Positions 1 through 10,765 of a stretch of 64,000 nucleotides of DNA are shown here, piece by piece. Position numbers and translations under genes: made by a program. Under the pieces are notes generated by a model. It had not been told where the DNA came from. It saw only the letters and a list, made by a program, of their open reading frames with translations, and did no database searches. This DNA is from Tubiluchus corallicola (lineage: Eukaryota > Priapulida > Priapulimorpha > Priapulimorphida > Tubiluchidae), in contig JAQGDQ010000379.1 in NCBI GenBank assembly GCA_030141605.1, positions 124,001 through 188,000 of the forward strand, given 5' to 3'. Positions within the stretch are counted from its first letter, which is position 1, and each line of letters starts with the position of its first letter.

Positions 1-322
1 GCTAGTACAAGAGTGATGGCAGCCAGCTGAAAAGCAACAAATTTTCAAAACTCATTAACTGGCTCATTAATTTGAATTTTTAATCAAAAAATAAACTTAC
101 TTATATGACAATAATCATAAATTATTAAGAACTTCCCAGATTTGTAAATTACCAAATTACAATATAAAAAGCTCATTAATAGTGAATTATACAATCTCAA
201 CTATATTAACTGACTGCAAACTCCTATAAATTCCTAATTTAGAGAAAAAAGCTCATTAAAAGTACACTATGCAATATCGACTACAACTACGAAAGTTAAT
301 GTAATGTGAAAAATGTACACAC
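1..322. other. intron sequence at the left edge
   Basis: AT-rich noncoding sequence, inferred to be an intron of the minus-strand multi-PDZ gene. I see no exon, no RNA gene and no clear repeat in it. Confidence 0.5.
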
Positions 323-416
323 CGAATAGGCACTGTATACAATTTGTTCTGGTTGACTATTAGCAAGATAGTCATTTAGATCTCTTGTTAATATGATTGG
401 AGCATTTGGCTGGGAG
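323..416 (-). CDS. Mpdz/Patj: multi-PDZ scaffold, linker exon after PDZ2
   Basis: Probable seventh exon of the PDZ scaffold. On the minus strand a tgtattgcag acceptor (AG at 418-417) opens a frame that completes the split codon left by the upstream exon (AG + C = Ser). It reads SQPNAPIILTRDLNDYLANS and then PEQI. Two donors fit: GT at 340-339 (exon ending at 341) or GT at 322-321 (exon ending at 323); both leave phase 0. The peptide is low-complexity linker with no domain, as expected between PDZ2 and PDZ3 in this family. Support is the phase match and acceptor, not homology, so this is less certain than the other exons. Confidence 0.6.
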
Positions 417-554
417 CTGCAATACAAGAAAAGATAGTTACTACACTTGTAGAATCATACACGAGTGAAGTCAATCATCAATGAATGCAATTTTTCTGGC
501 TTTTAATTGATTACCTTATAAAATTTTACAGTACTTATAACAACAGAGGAGGGA

Positions 555-675
555 TTTAACTCTTAGATGGATATACTTGATAGTGAGCTGGAGTCCAGCC
601 GTGCCACAAACATCCCAGTGAGTAGGGCCTGGTTATAAGTGCTGGATTTCTGGCTTGAAATGTGCCTTATAAACA
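555..675 (+). repeat. interspersed repeat, 3' part (family with 5,075-5,290)
   Basis: The stretch running through gtgccacaaacatccc to ggcttgaaatgtgcc is a diverged match to the right-hand part of the repeat at 5,075-5,290 (tgccacagctatccacatta ... caggttgtaatgtgcc). It is intronic. It looks like the 3' portion of a SINE-like element, but no target duplication was found. Confidence 0.45.
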
Positions 676-787
676 TCATTCTGTTTACATTTGTGATCTC
701 ATTTTCTTTTTTATTAATTTTTGTCCCTTTAGTCCTAGGCTTACTAATGCTGGTAATACACTTTGTTACATTTGTATATTAGCTTAC

Positions 788-948
788 CTGTGTGAAGGAG
801 ACGAAGGTTCGTTAATACCACGGGCCACCACAAGCCGGACATGGCTGCCAGATTGACGTAACACGGCTGCCACCTGGTCGGAGCCCATACCACGCAAGTT
901 AATGTCACCTATTTGCAAGATATGATCTCCACTTTGGAGGCGCTCGTC
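788..948 (-). CDS. Mpdz/Patj: multi-PDZ scaffold, second half of PDZ2
   Basis: This exon encodes the C-terminal half of PDZ2: [20 protein letters not shown] at the start, then [20 protein letters not shown] and VARG. This is the beta-strand D to helix B to beta-strand F part of the fold; helix B lines the peptide-binding groove. The acceptor is a tttttgcag (AG 950-949), the donor is CACAG|gtaagc (GT 787-786), length is 161 nt, starting in phase 0 and ending two bases into a codon. It joins the upstream exon at ADR|DER, the same point and spacing as ADQHGR in vertebrate MPDZ. The family scaffolds Crumbs-complex and junction proteins at the apical membrane. High confidence. Confidence 0.93.
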
Positions 949-3203
949 CTGCAAAAACAGCATTACATATAGTCTTGCATAACCATGTGTGCAACTTAGT
1001 GCTTGTTTTGCTCAAAACAGGGCACAATGAAGGGCTCTCTAAATATGTGAATATTTAATGTATTTGCAATGTATAAATGTGCAAATTTTCAATGTAAAGT
1101 GGTAACATTCAGTGTGGACCTCAGTACTCAAAACAAAACTTTTATTGACTGTGTGTTATCAGCGAGGGTTTTTCCCAAAATTGGACACAAATGTGTCATT
1201 TCAAAACTCGGAGGCAAAAATGATGTTGTGTTGCGTGTATTGTAGCTTTTGGTCGGACCATATAGTGTGAAGTCGTGAACTAACAGAAACATCTTTAGAG
1301 CTGCAGTCTTGAGAAATGATTTTCGTTTATTATGCCAAACACTTCTGTAGAGATAATAATTTGTTTGCTAGTCCCAAAACAAAGTACAATAACAACAAAG
1401 TTATGCTTCATTTTATACCAAATCTTAGAGGCACCAAAAGTGTCTTTCCACTCTGCTCATTTTCTTTCTCTATCTCTATTTTTCTTTGAATGCCTGAATT
1501 GTTTTTCAGCAGCTACTCACACCATTAGACTGAGGAAACAAACTGAAAAACTAGGTGAATATACTCCAAATCGTGATGTTTCACGTTAGTCCCGACCTGA
1601 TACAATGTTTAGCAGAAATAAGGAAATGCCTTAGGGACATATTTCTACAGAGAAAAAATTTAAATATAATACTGAAACATACAAGACCGAGCAAGAAAAT
1701 CAATAACCCTATGAGCAAATCATCACACAAAATTTTAACTTGTCACATATAACTTCACAAAAGTTACTAAATTATAAACTCTGAAATTTTTTTCCTCCAC
1801 TGGAACTTGAACCTAAGATCTTTTCCTTTCTAGACAGCTATACCAACAATTACGCTTACAGCAATACCATTACCATTCTAATAAGTGTTTGATAATGAAA
1901 GCCAAGAAGTAAGCAAAGAGAATTAAATTAACAGACCACAAATGTAGTCCTATATTTCAAACAAGAACAGTTAACCACTTTTGTGACTTAGCCAGCTTTT
2001 ACTTCTATGGAAAACTGTCTCTATAAAATCAGTTTGTTATTTAAGGGCACTGCATCTTCTGTGAATACAGAGTCTCAAGCCAGCACTCTCTTACTTCAAA
2101 TTTCATTTAGATTTTTGTTCTGCAAATCCAGCCCATGAAACAGCAAAATGAATTTTTCCATTTTCTCAGATCGTCATTCTCACTTGAGTGCACTAAACAT
2201 GTTAGCAAAAATAGAGCTGTTGAATTTAAATTCAAGACTTTATTAAGATTTGTTCATTTTAAGAAAAGTTTCTTTCAAATTCCAGCTTCCAAACTATATG
2301 TAGAGTGCTTTAATGGAGGAAAAGTATTAAAAATGACAAAATTTTATGCAACCACCCGAATCACCAAACACCAATTGTCCTTGAATCTGCCTACAATTCT
2401 ACTTCATATGCATCTTTGTTTATACATATGTGTGTTTATAATTCAGCATAGGGTCTAATGATGTTTACAGGTCATAAAACCTAAGATTACAAAATTAATT
2501 AACATAAAATTTGCAACTTTAGAATCAATGTTCAAAGTAGTGTTCAACTTTATATTCAAATTGGAACATTTCGGTTGTCATTTCTGTTTTATTTCTATTT
2601 CATTTCTTGCTTCCATGCACCAAATTGGTGAGTGTTATTTTTGCACCTTTATTGATTTGTGTTTACAAATGATGCTACAAGATGGCAGCATAAGTCAGAT
2701 ACAACATACATTGCTTCTAACCCGATGTCATTGACTAAACAGGAATAGCTCTGTTCAGATCTCACATGGTAACACCACTTAAATTCTAAAGAATCTCTTA
2801 ATCACTTAATAATGTTGAGCTCTCATAGGTATGACAAACTGTTTAAATTTGTGCAGGGAAGGACAGCAAGATTCCATGTATTCACTCTGCCTAGAGCTAA
2901 AAAGTGCTGTTACCAACAACAGTTGAGCTTTTCTACACGAGTAGTATAAATCATTTTTAAAATATTAGTACGTATATTTGTAATGTGCTTTTATGGTTTC
3001 TCCGTAACAGTCTCTGATTATGTTTCGATAAGAAATAATAAATAATCTAAGTCCAAGATCAAATTAAAAAAACTTAAAAGACTGTCGCACACTTTAGTGG
3101 CTTCTTTGTCATTTTAGCAAACAATCGTGGGTTATCCTTGTAAAAAAGAACTGTTACCAATAAAAAAGAATTAAGCAAATTATGCATGATACAAGTTCCT
3201 TAC
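949..3203 (-). other. intron inside PDZ2
   Basis: Intron of about 2.25 kb separating the two halves of PDZ2. It is AT-rich with no coding signal on either strand. A diverged tRNA-derived SINE copy lies near 1,775-1,870. Confidence 0.85.
1775..1870 (-). repeat. tRNA-derived SINE copy (family of 18,190-18,810)
   Basis: On the minus strand the sequence shows a box-B-like stretch (taggttcaagttccagtgga) followed by an A-rich run and TTTCAG. That is the same order as the SINE copies at 18.2-18.8 kb, whose box B is followed by cagtggag and gcaaaattt. The 5' half (ggtatagctgtct) resembles their D-arm region. Degenerate copy. Confidence 0.5.
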
Positions 3204-3338
3204 CCTGTCGGCAACTCCACCAGGTAAAATAGTCTTGACGACGACGCCCGTACTGCGACCACCAACTATTCCAAATCCTAGGCCAGAACCATCGTTTACC
3301 AGGTCTATTATCTCTATCTGAGCCCATTCTGTGTTCAA
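3204..3338 (-). CDS. Mpdz/Patj: multi-PDZ scaffold, first half of PDZ2
   Basis: Exon of 135 nt (45 codons, phase 0 at both ends) reading [20 protein letters not shown], then [20 protein letters not shown] and [15 protein letters not shown] is the carboxylate-binding GLGF loop of PDZ2, and [11 protein letters not shown] is the beta-C/alpha-A region. It aligns residue for residue with the start of PDZ2 in vertebrate MPDZ ([16 protein letters not shown]). Acceptor is gatttttag (AG 3340-3339); donor is GACAGG|gtaagg (GT 3203-3202). It continues in frame with the exon at 788-948. Confidence 0.95.
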
Positions 3339-5368
3339 CTAAAAATCAAAATCACAAATCATTCTCAAATTCCTGTCTACATTTCAACAAACTAAATAAA
3401 TGGAAAGAGATTAAATCTTTTCACTAGGTCAGGAAGATTACAATGCAAATTTATTTGATTGATACATGCAATTTACTCAAAAACTAATCACAAAATAAAG
3501 TGACAATCAAACAAATGGTAACAGGTATAATCAATAAAAGCAAATGCCTAGCATCATTAACCAGCGATAGAAATGAGAATTTCTCGCGTAAAGAAGAAGA
3601 AATATTGATGACAGTCTTAAGCGAACATCATTCATTTCTTGCAAAATTCGCTTAGTCCGCATATAAATCAAAGTGTAAATAAATTACAGTAATAAAAAGA
3701 GACGATTTCCAGCAAAGCCATGAATTTGAAATTTAACTGACTGTAAAATGAAGCTGCAAGATAGTCTCAATTCACCGAATTTTACACGCACGAATCGGCA
3801 ATCTCGCTTTTACAACCAACTGAAAACTTACATACCTCATTTAAGAATGTAACATTAAAATAGATTTCAATCGTGGAACTGTGCATTTTGCAAGATAAAA
3901 AAATCAATAATGCAAAGGAGACAACTGCACCCGGTTCTTGAACTATGAACAAACACACAAACACAGCCACAGTAATCATGGTTGACACAAATGAAGCTTA
4001 CTAAACCAAGAACTAGTATGATGTGTTTGTGAGTTCATGTTCATAATGACACTAGCTCCCTGGTGACAAGTCTATTGAAGATCTTCAGAGCAAGATCTTT
4101 TCTGGTTAACAAGCAAGCCTCATAAGCTTGCGCAACAACAGTTCCAAAAATTAATTAATAATTTACCTTTCAAGAATTCATACAAAAAATGAAATTTTTG
4201 CAGAAAATTTGTTATCACTGATTGTGGGCAAAGAAGCCATATTTCCATTGGTGCTCTAGATCCCACCTTGTTTTAGTTACTTCATCCAGAGTGGCTTTAT
4301 AATAATAACTTAATCGGCCACTGACTTATACATGTACACATTCATAAATTTGTAAAAAAAAACATTATCATTTGTTAACCAATCTGATCCATCGAAATTC
4401 TTAAAGATGCATTTGCTGCACAAGTTTTCAAATATAGATTACAGCTTTTCACAATATTTAACTTAGGCCTAATGTTAATTAATGTAAAGACATGTTACAC
4501 TTAAAGACAGGGGCTGCAGTGCATGCAGAATCATCTTGATAGTTATGACAAGACTAGAACCTGGCTGATGATCCTCTAATATATGACATAGAAAGTCAAC
4601 ACATCCTCAACTATAGTGTCAGTATGATGAATGAAATCACTCAGAGCGAGTATGGAACCCATGGTCATTAGGCATCCCAAATCAGACAAAATTTTTTCCT
4701 TTGCACTACATTTTAATTAGATCAATAGTATGTGTTTATCTGGGATTACTATTTAATTGCTAATGCAAGCTAAAGATATTGGTTCATGAAATAGAAGCTT
4801 TTACTACACTATTTGCAGATATAAAAATTTTATTGAAAGCATATGTTCAGTTCACACATTCGCTCACGCAACTCAAATATTATAGACATCTTGTGATTTT
4901 TAAACAAAATTGTATTTCAACAGGTCAGAATGCAATTTTTGCAACATTTCAATTTTGAAAATTAATTTTACAAAGACTAAATTGCAATATGCATAGAATT
5001 TTTTCGCTGTATTACTAAAAGAATTTGAGACAAGGCGAATATACCTAAGTGGTTGCATAATCAGTGAAAACTGAGAATACACCAGGTTCAGTACTCGCTT
5101 TGAACGCTTTCATTTGTCATGCTGATTCTGACTGTTTTACTTGCTGAGGCTGTACTCACAATTTAAAACATCTCTGCCAGTTCTGCATCTCATCTTAAGT
5201 GGCCTCAAGCCAGATACTGGTCCTGCCACAGCTATCCACATTAAGTAGATGGAACCACAGAGTGCTGGAGCTCAGGTTGTAATGTGCCATATTGCAGAGA
5301 AAAATACTTACACAAACCTTCTCAACATAAGGTGGTTAAGGCAAATGGCACATGGATGAAATACTTAC
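3339..5368 (-). other. intron between PDZ1 and PDZ2
   Basis: Two-kilobase AT-rich intron. The only structure I recognise is a SINE-like interspersed repeat near its 5' end (5,075-5,290). No hidden exon is needed because the flanking exons join in phase 0. Confidence 0.85.
5075..5290 (+). repeat. interspersed SINE-like repeat
   Basis: The left part (aggttcagtactcgctttga, then catgctgattctgactgt and gctgaggctg) matches a diverged copy at 31,530-31,640. The right part matches 555-675. The aggttcarta start resembles a tRNA T-arm (box B), suggesting a tRNA-derived SINE body. Three partial copies in one window support a real interspersed family. Confidence 0.55.
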
Positions 5369-5609
5369 CACCATACTGGGGTCACTCTCCACGTCGCTCG
5401 AGGGCGTCGGCGTTGCTGAGCTTTGCAACGACGTACTTGGCGACTGATCCCTCTTCGTCGCTGCAGTGCTGCCACCACGTGCTACCACGAGCTCTACCAG
5501 ACCCTTAGCTTGTTGAAGAATGCCGATGGCCTGCTGGTGTGAGATGTTTGTGTCCAACACCTGCCCATCTATGGCCAGGATTTGGTCTCCATCCTGCAGC
5601 CGTCCATCT
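5369..5609 (-). CDS. Mpdz/Patj: multi-PDZ scaffold, second half of PDZ1
   Basis: Exon of 241 nt completing PDZ1: [40 protein letters not shown] and VVARG, then a Ser/Thr/Pro-rich linker of about 35 residues. The helix-B segment [14 protein letters not shown] is nearly that of MPDZ PDZ1 (ITHQQAISILQKAK). Acceptor is tttatttcag (AG 5611-5610); donor is ATGGTG|gtaagt (GT 5368-5367). The first base completes the Arg codon begun by the exon at 42,087-42,298, so PDZ1 is rejoined exactly across a 36.5 kb intron. Confidence 0.95.
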
Positions 5610-5819
5610 CTGAAATAAAACAAGAAGTTGATGCGATGCAAAGAATCAATATAGTTGCAATAAAGTAAACTGATGTCGAGTGAAGCTGCTGCCATAAATG
5701 ATATTGTATTAAATGTGGTGAAAACACTAATGACAAAATATTCCGGTATTACAAAGAAATGTTGCAATTGTTAGTGTTGTGCATGTACTAATTAACAGTT
5801 GGTTGAAAAATCAACATAA

Positions 5820-5852
5820 AGAAGTGAAATCAAATCAAATCGAACTTTATTT
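5820..5852 (-). repeat. non-LTR retrotransposon 3' tail
   Basis: On the minus strand the sequence is AAATAAAGTTCGATTTGATTTGATTTC, an A-rich end followed by a short tandem pentamer. This is typical of the 3' terminus of CR1/RTE-like non-LTR elements. No coding sequence of the element was recognised beside it. Confidence 0.4.
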
Positions 5853-6374
5853 AAAGAAATCAAGAAAAAACATGATTACTGTGACCCACACTCGCTCTTA
5901 GTACAATGAAGTACAAATAAAAACCAAAAAACGATAGAAAAAAAGCTGAGTGGAATTGAAGGGATTAATGACCTTAGTAGTAGCTTCAGATCTAGAGATA
6001 GCTTAACTTCTGAAATAATTTGTTAATGCAAAACAAACATGGATTTGCCAAATTTATAAATAAATAAACAAATTAGTGTGAACTGAAGAATTCAATATAT
6101 GTATATGTATTTGTTTTAAGAAATTTTTAAATTCGGCTTTTCATAGACATGCATTGTCACATTGTTTGCCAAATAAATTCAATGAGCAAGTACAAGAAAT
6201 AAAATTATTTGTAAATGCAGGTTCTAACCAATACAGGACCATTGCCAATATGATGAAGTTACTATTCCAGTGCCACAGTGCATTGCACAACTATACCATA
6301 GTTATACAAATTGTTAAATACAAGGTGCATGCATAATCCGTAACTATATAGTGTAAGAGTAGCTAAACAATGCG

Positions 6375-6480
6375 ACCATATTATTGTTATTATTATTATT
6401 ATTATCATTATAATTATCATTATTATTACTACTATTATTATTGCTATTATTATTATTATTATCTCTATTATTATTACTAT
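6375..6480. repeat. (TTA)n microsatellite
   Basis: About 100 bp of imperfect TTA/ATT trinucleotide repeat directly in front of the SINE at 6,484, possibly grown from a tail or target A/T run. Confidence 0.85.
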
Positions 6481-6483
6481 TAC

Positions 6484-6720
6484 CAGACTGCATTGTCTAG
6501 TGGTAAGGCGTCTGCATCCGCCTAGGAGGTCATGAGTTCGATAATGCGACCGGGTCATGATACCGAAAACTTTAAAAATGGTACCTGCTGTTTCCCTGCC
6601 AGGTATTTACTGTAAAGATTGGACAATAATAGTCTCTGTTACGTAATTGTAGTAATTGTTATTTGCAGCCGGCAAAAAGTTCTTTGAGCTTATGTTTAAT
6701 TGACAACTATAATCATTATT
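6484..6720 (+). repeat. tRNA-derived SINE
   Basis: The head (gcattgtctagtggtaaggc, then gaggtcatgagttcgata) has the order of a tRNA D-arm/box A and T-arm/box B. It is followed by a conserved-looking body (atggtacctgctgtttccct, gccaggtat). I recall this arrangement from SINEs of several invertebrates with a shared central domain. It is not a functional tRNA: the T-stem does not pair and there is no acceptor stem. No second full copy was seen in the window. Confidence 0.6.
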
Positions 6721-7009
6721 CAATAAGGTTAATTGCAAAAATTTGTAATTGTATACTACTACAATGTAATACTTGCAGTGTCAATGAAGGAGTTTAACTG
6801 TAAACATATGTTTGAGTAGCATAATCTTGTTTTACAAATCATTAAAACATTATTTTATATTTTAGCATTGGCAATTTTAATCTTTTTTCTTATTTTAAAT
6901 TAACCAAAATTTCAATAGGTTTCATATCAGGATTGCTAGCTTAGTTTAGTTTATACTAAATGTATATATTGTAGTTTTATCTCAGTATTACATTTTACGA
7001 CGTCTTTTT

Positions 7010-7135
7010 GCATTTTACTTAATCGATTGATTTTATAATTACACATTGTCGATAAAGAGCTTTAACTGTTCGTGTTATTTATGTCGACGATCTATATTAA
7101 AAAAATATCTTATCTTATCTTATCATATCAATTTT
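7010..7135 (+). repeat. non-LTR retrotransposon 3' end with (ATCTT)n tail
   Basis: Sequence ending in gtcgacgatctatatt, an A run, and atcttatcttatcttatc. A short UTR-like stretch followed by a tandem pentamer is characteristic of CR1/L2-type 3' ends. Only the terminal part is preserved. Confidence 0.45.
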
Positions 7136-8730
7136 TTTATAATCATCGCATATGTGTATGCAAACGTTATCGAGTTTATAAAGCCACAGCAACGATTCAC
7201 GAGGTTGATGTGATTTGACCAAAGTGATTTGTGTGAAAACTACTTTCATTCAATTAAAAGTAGTATTAAAATATCACGCTTAGCCCATTCTACTAGAACT
7301 TGGTTAAATATAAACATGCAATATTTATATAAATGAAAAAAATCAACATAATTTATAATTTTATGCCACGTCTATTCACTAACGATCCATTTATAAATCA
7401 CCAAACATATCCTTCTTTATCTAAGACATTCTGTACGAAAGTTCTGACACTTTTCGAGTTAATGAGCCTTTTGATTAGAGACGGTATATAGCTAACATTA
7501 TCCACGATCCTCACACGAAACTAATGATTTAGCAACTTTCAAAATAACATTACACATTTCTTGAAAAGCTTAGACATCCATTAATTTAATAAGTACCCAC
7601 TTTAGAGTTGCATCTCCTCACCATGGTAACGCTAACGTTACACAACTCATTATCTTTAGAGTTTCATAATAATTAAAAGAAATGAATTATGCAAATTATG
7701 TAGATGATAGCTAACAATACTCATTAGACAAGATGCAAATTCCGCATGCGCAGCATGAGCACAGTCTGAAGTAAGGGCCCTTTGTGTGTGGTAATTTCCT
7801 AATTTTAAATCAAGTACATTTTACGAGGACTAAACAAAAATAAATGAAATCAATGATTTTAACGTCAATACCGAGAAATTTGTATATACGCGTACACGTA
7901 ATAAAAAATTAGATAAATTTCAGCCTAATGCCAGTAGAATGACAGTAACAAGGCCATTAATCTACATACATTTCTCACATACGCGAGTAACTCGGTCTAG
8001 TGAGGATTATTCTGTCGATAATAACAGAACCAACATGAATTTAGACTGAAAAACCCACAGTATCATCGATGACACAAAGATGATAATAACATCGATCCAA
8101 CTGACTGGATACTCATAAAAGGACAACGTGACTGCAGGCAAGACAGAAGAAGAAAAGATAAAGTATACTGAAGCCCCAGCGAGACAACATGAAATGTCAC
8201 AGTATTATATTAGCCATAGCTAATGTGCAATTGTAACCCATAGGGAGACAGGCGGCATGTGCATAATTTCTTAGCCAACTTTCTACAGGGATACTCAATT
8301 ATATAACAAAGAAAAATCGTCGAATGGAATTACAATAGCTGATGATGACATGTCTCCTTCATGTAGAAAGTACTTGTTTTACTGCTTTATTAAATGCAAC
8401 ATGTATTGTTGAAAGAACATATGGGCTCATTTGTCTTACTTTTCGCTATTATTTTTAACACTAATTCTCAGTAGAAATTCTTTATAAACAACAACGAGAA
8501 AATTTAATACAAAAAAATCCCAGTATAATCCAGCATAATTCAGCTAAATTAGCCTGAAATGATGTAACGTGTTATGTGCTGACAGAAAAAGCAGCAGGTA
8601 ATACAATTTTATTACCTGTAGCAGGAAGTACAATTTTGTTTCATAAAATGAGACACTTTATTAACTAACATAACAATATTGTAGTAATTACCAGCATCTT
8701 TCTATTCATTCTTGTTAATTATGTAAACAT
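7136..8730. other. intronic, no recognised feature
   Basis: AT-rich noncoding sequence with no open frame of note, no RNA gene and no clear repeat. Confidence 0.6.
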
Positions 8731-8734
8731 TATA

Positions 8735-8880
8735 TATCTCGTTGTCGTCGTCATAATCATAAACAGCATCATCATCACCATCACTATCACCACCACCACC
8801 ATCACCATCATCATCGTCGTCGTCGTCGTCACCATTATCATCATAATATTCACCAATGTCACCGTCATTATCACCAGACT
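8735..8880. repeat. trinucleotide microsatellite (ATC/GTC/ACC)
   Basis: Imperfect run of ATC, GTC and ACC triplets. Its minus-strand translation is an Asp/Gly-rich open frame that is a by-product of the repeat and not a gene. Confidence 0.85.
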
Positions 8881-9117
8881 TCAATCTGCAGCCCCAGATT
8901 AGCTATTGACGACATGTGAGCGTAAACTGAGACCTATTCACTGTCAATCAATTGCACATTGTAGTAAGAACATTATTTTCGCATCAAAGGAAGTCTGGCA
9001 GCACAAGTTCCGAACAAAATGGCTCAAAGCTTCTTCATAGCAATTATCGACCAGCCAGCTTTCACTTTGCCCTTAAACGAATTACACTATGATCGACCTA
9101 CAAATGTCGGAGTGGCG

Positions 9118-9975
9118 TATGGGCTGAAGCTCAGAACAAACTACTGACCACGTTAACATAAACAAAAACCCATAGCAAATCACTGACCATGTTGACACAG
9201 GCTGAAGCCAAGAGCAAACTACTGACCACGTTAACATAGGCTGAAGCCAAAAGCAAACTACGGACCACGTTAACACAGCCTGAAGGCCAGAACAAACTAC
9301 TGACCACGTTAACATAAACTGAAGCCCATAGCAAACCACTGACCATGTTAACACGGGCTGAAGCCAAGAGCAAACTACTGACCACGTTAACATAGGCTGA
9401 AGCCAAAAGCAAACTACGGACCACGTTAACACAGCCTGAAGGCCAGAACAAACTACTGACCACATTAACATAAACTGATGCCCACAGCAAACCACTGACC
9501 AAGTTGACACAGGCTGAAGCCAAGAGCAAACTACTGACTACGTTAACATAGGCTGAAGCCAAAAGCAAACTACGAACCACGTTAACACAGCCTGAAGGCC
9601 AGAACAAACCACTGACCATGTTACCATAGACTGAATCCCAGTGCAAACTGCTGACCACGTTAACACAGACTGAAGCCCAGAACAAAAACTGACCATGTTA
9701 GTACAGACTGAAGCCCAGAACAAACTACTGACAAAGTTAACACAGGCTGAAGGCCATGGCAATCTAGTGACCATGTTAGTATAAACTATAGACTGAAGCC
9801 CATAAGAATCTACTGACCATGTTAACGTAGACTGAAGCCCAGAGCAATCTACTGACCATGTTAATACAGCCTGAAGCTCAGAACAAACTACTGACCACGT
9901 TAACATACACAGAAGCCAGAGAAAACTACTGACCACCTTAGCATAGACTGAAGGGCAAAGTAAACTATGTACCAC
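9118..9975. repeat. 39 bp minisatellite with 156 bp higher-order unit
   Basis: About 22 tandem copies of a 39 bp unit (actactgaccacgttaacat, then aggctgaagccaagagcaa). In the left part four variant units recur in fixed order (aaactgaagccca, gggctgaagcca, aggctgaagccaaa, agcctgaaggcc), giving a 156 bp higher-order repeat seen about three times between 9,142 and 9,610. The right part is more diverged. Because 39 is a multiple of three, the minus strand stays open in two frames at once for up to 184 codons; this does not imply coding. Confidence 0.92.
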
Positions 9976-10219
9976 CTTAACCAATTAGATTCTTTAATGT
10001 GGTATAAATCAGTACATTACAAACTCCTCGACGGCAAAAGTTTCAATGAAGAGAGCAATGATTACAAATGAAACAATAAGTTAAATAAGTTAGTACAAAT
10101 TAGATACGAATTTTAGCACGCTAATGAAATGTGTTCAATATCCGAAAGCTCTGTAGAATGAAGAATACAAAAACACTGATTACTCCAAATTTGGTGAATA
10201 AAGAGCAAAATAATAGCGA

Positions 10220-10504
10220 GTGACGTTCGTGGACCTGACAATTAAGGAAATTAAACATGAAACAAACAAACTTTCATTTGGTAAAATATTTGAAGTTTTT
10301 TGCAAACGGCATCAATTTACAAATCGTGAGCTTTCTACAACAACTTCAAACACATTCACACAGACATTGCCTCAGTTCACAAGAACTGTCATGTTAAACA
10401 GATATAGATCGCGCTTTTTACCATCAATCATAAAATTATTCGACAACCACTCTGGTAATTGCCTTATAACGCCTTCAAATAATAATCGAAATAAAAATTA
10501 CTAA
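10220..10504 (+). pseudogene. possible decayed reverse transcriptase C-terminus
   Basis: Open frame of 94 codons. Its later part (TVMLNRYRSRFLPSIIKLFD) has the layout of the C-terminal end of non-LTR reverse transcriptases, where an aromatic/basic stretch is followed by F-P-x-x-I-x-L-W/F-N. The match is short and the upstream part is not recognisable. It could equally be a chance ORF. Confidence 0.3.
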
Positions 10505-10734
10505 CGTCTAGGGAATGTGTAATATATTTTATTTTAGCAGCTAAATAAGTTTTTAATAAAATATCCTGCAATAAACACATTCTTACCAGTAAGAGGTTAT
10601 TTGAATTTGTTTGCATTTTGTAATTTATAATACAATCGTTAATGAAGCACAAGCAACAGCAAACATTCAGCAAATCAGAAGTGCAGTGAAATAGGTTGCT
10701 GTTGTGCAAAAATCTACGAAAACTTATTTGCTTA

Positions 10735-10765
10735 TTTCTTTATTTATTTATTTAAAACGTAACCT
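10735..10765 (-). repeat. retrotransposon-like (AAAT)n tail
   Basis: The minus strand reads GTTTTAAATAAATAAATAAAG, an A-rich tetramer tail like those at the ends of non-LTR elements. Weak evidence. Confidence 0.3.

Noticed and set aside
6484-6560. Apparent tRNA gene
   Set aside because: The D-arm and box B order is present but the T-stem and acceptor stem do not pair; it is the head of a SINE.
9082-9984. Three long minus-strand open frames (142, 184 and 148 codons) rich in Trp/Cys/Val
   Set aside because: They lie entirely in the 39 bp minisatellite, overlap one another in different frames, and are open only because the unit has 13 stop-free codons.
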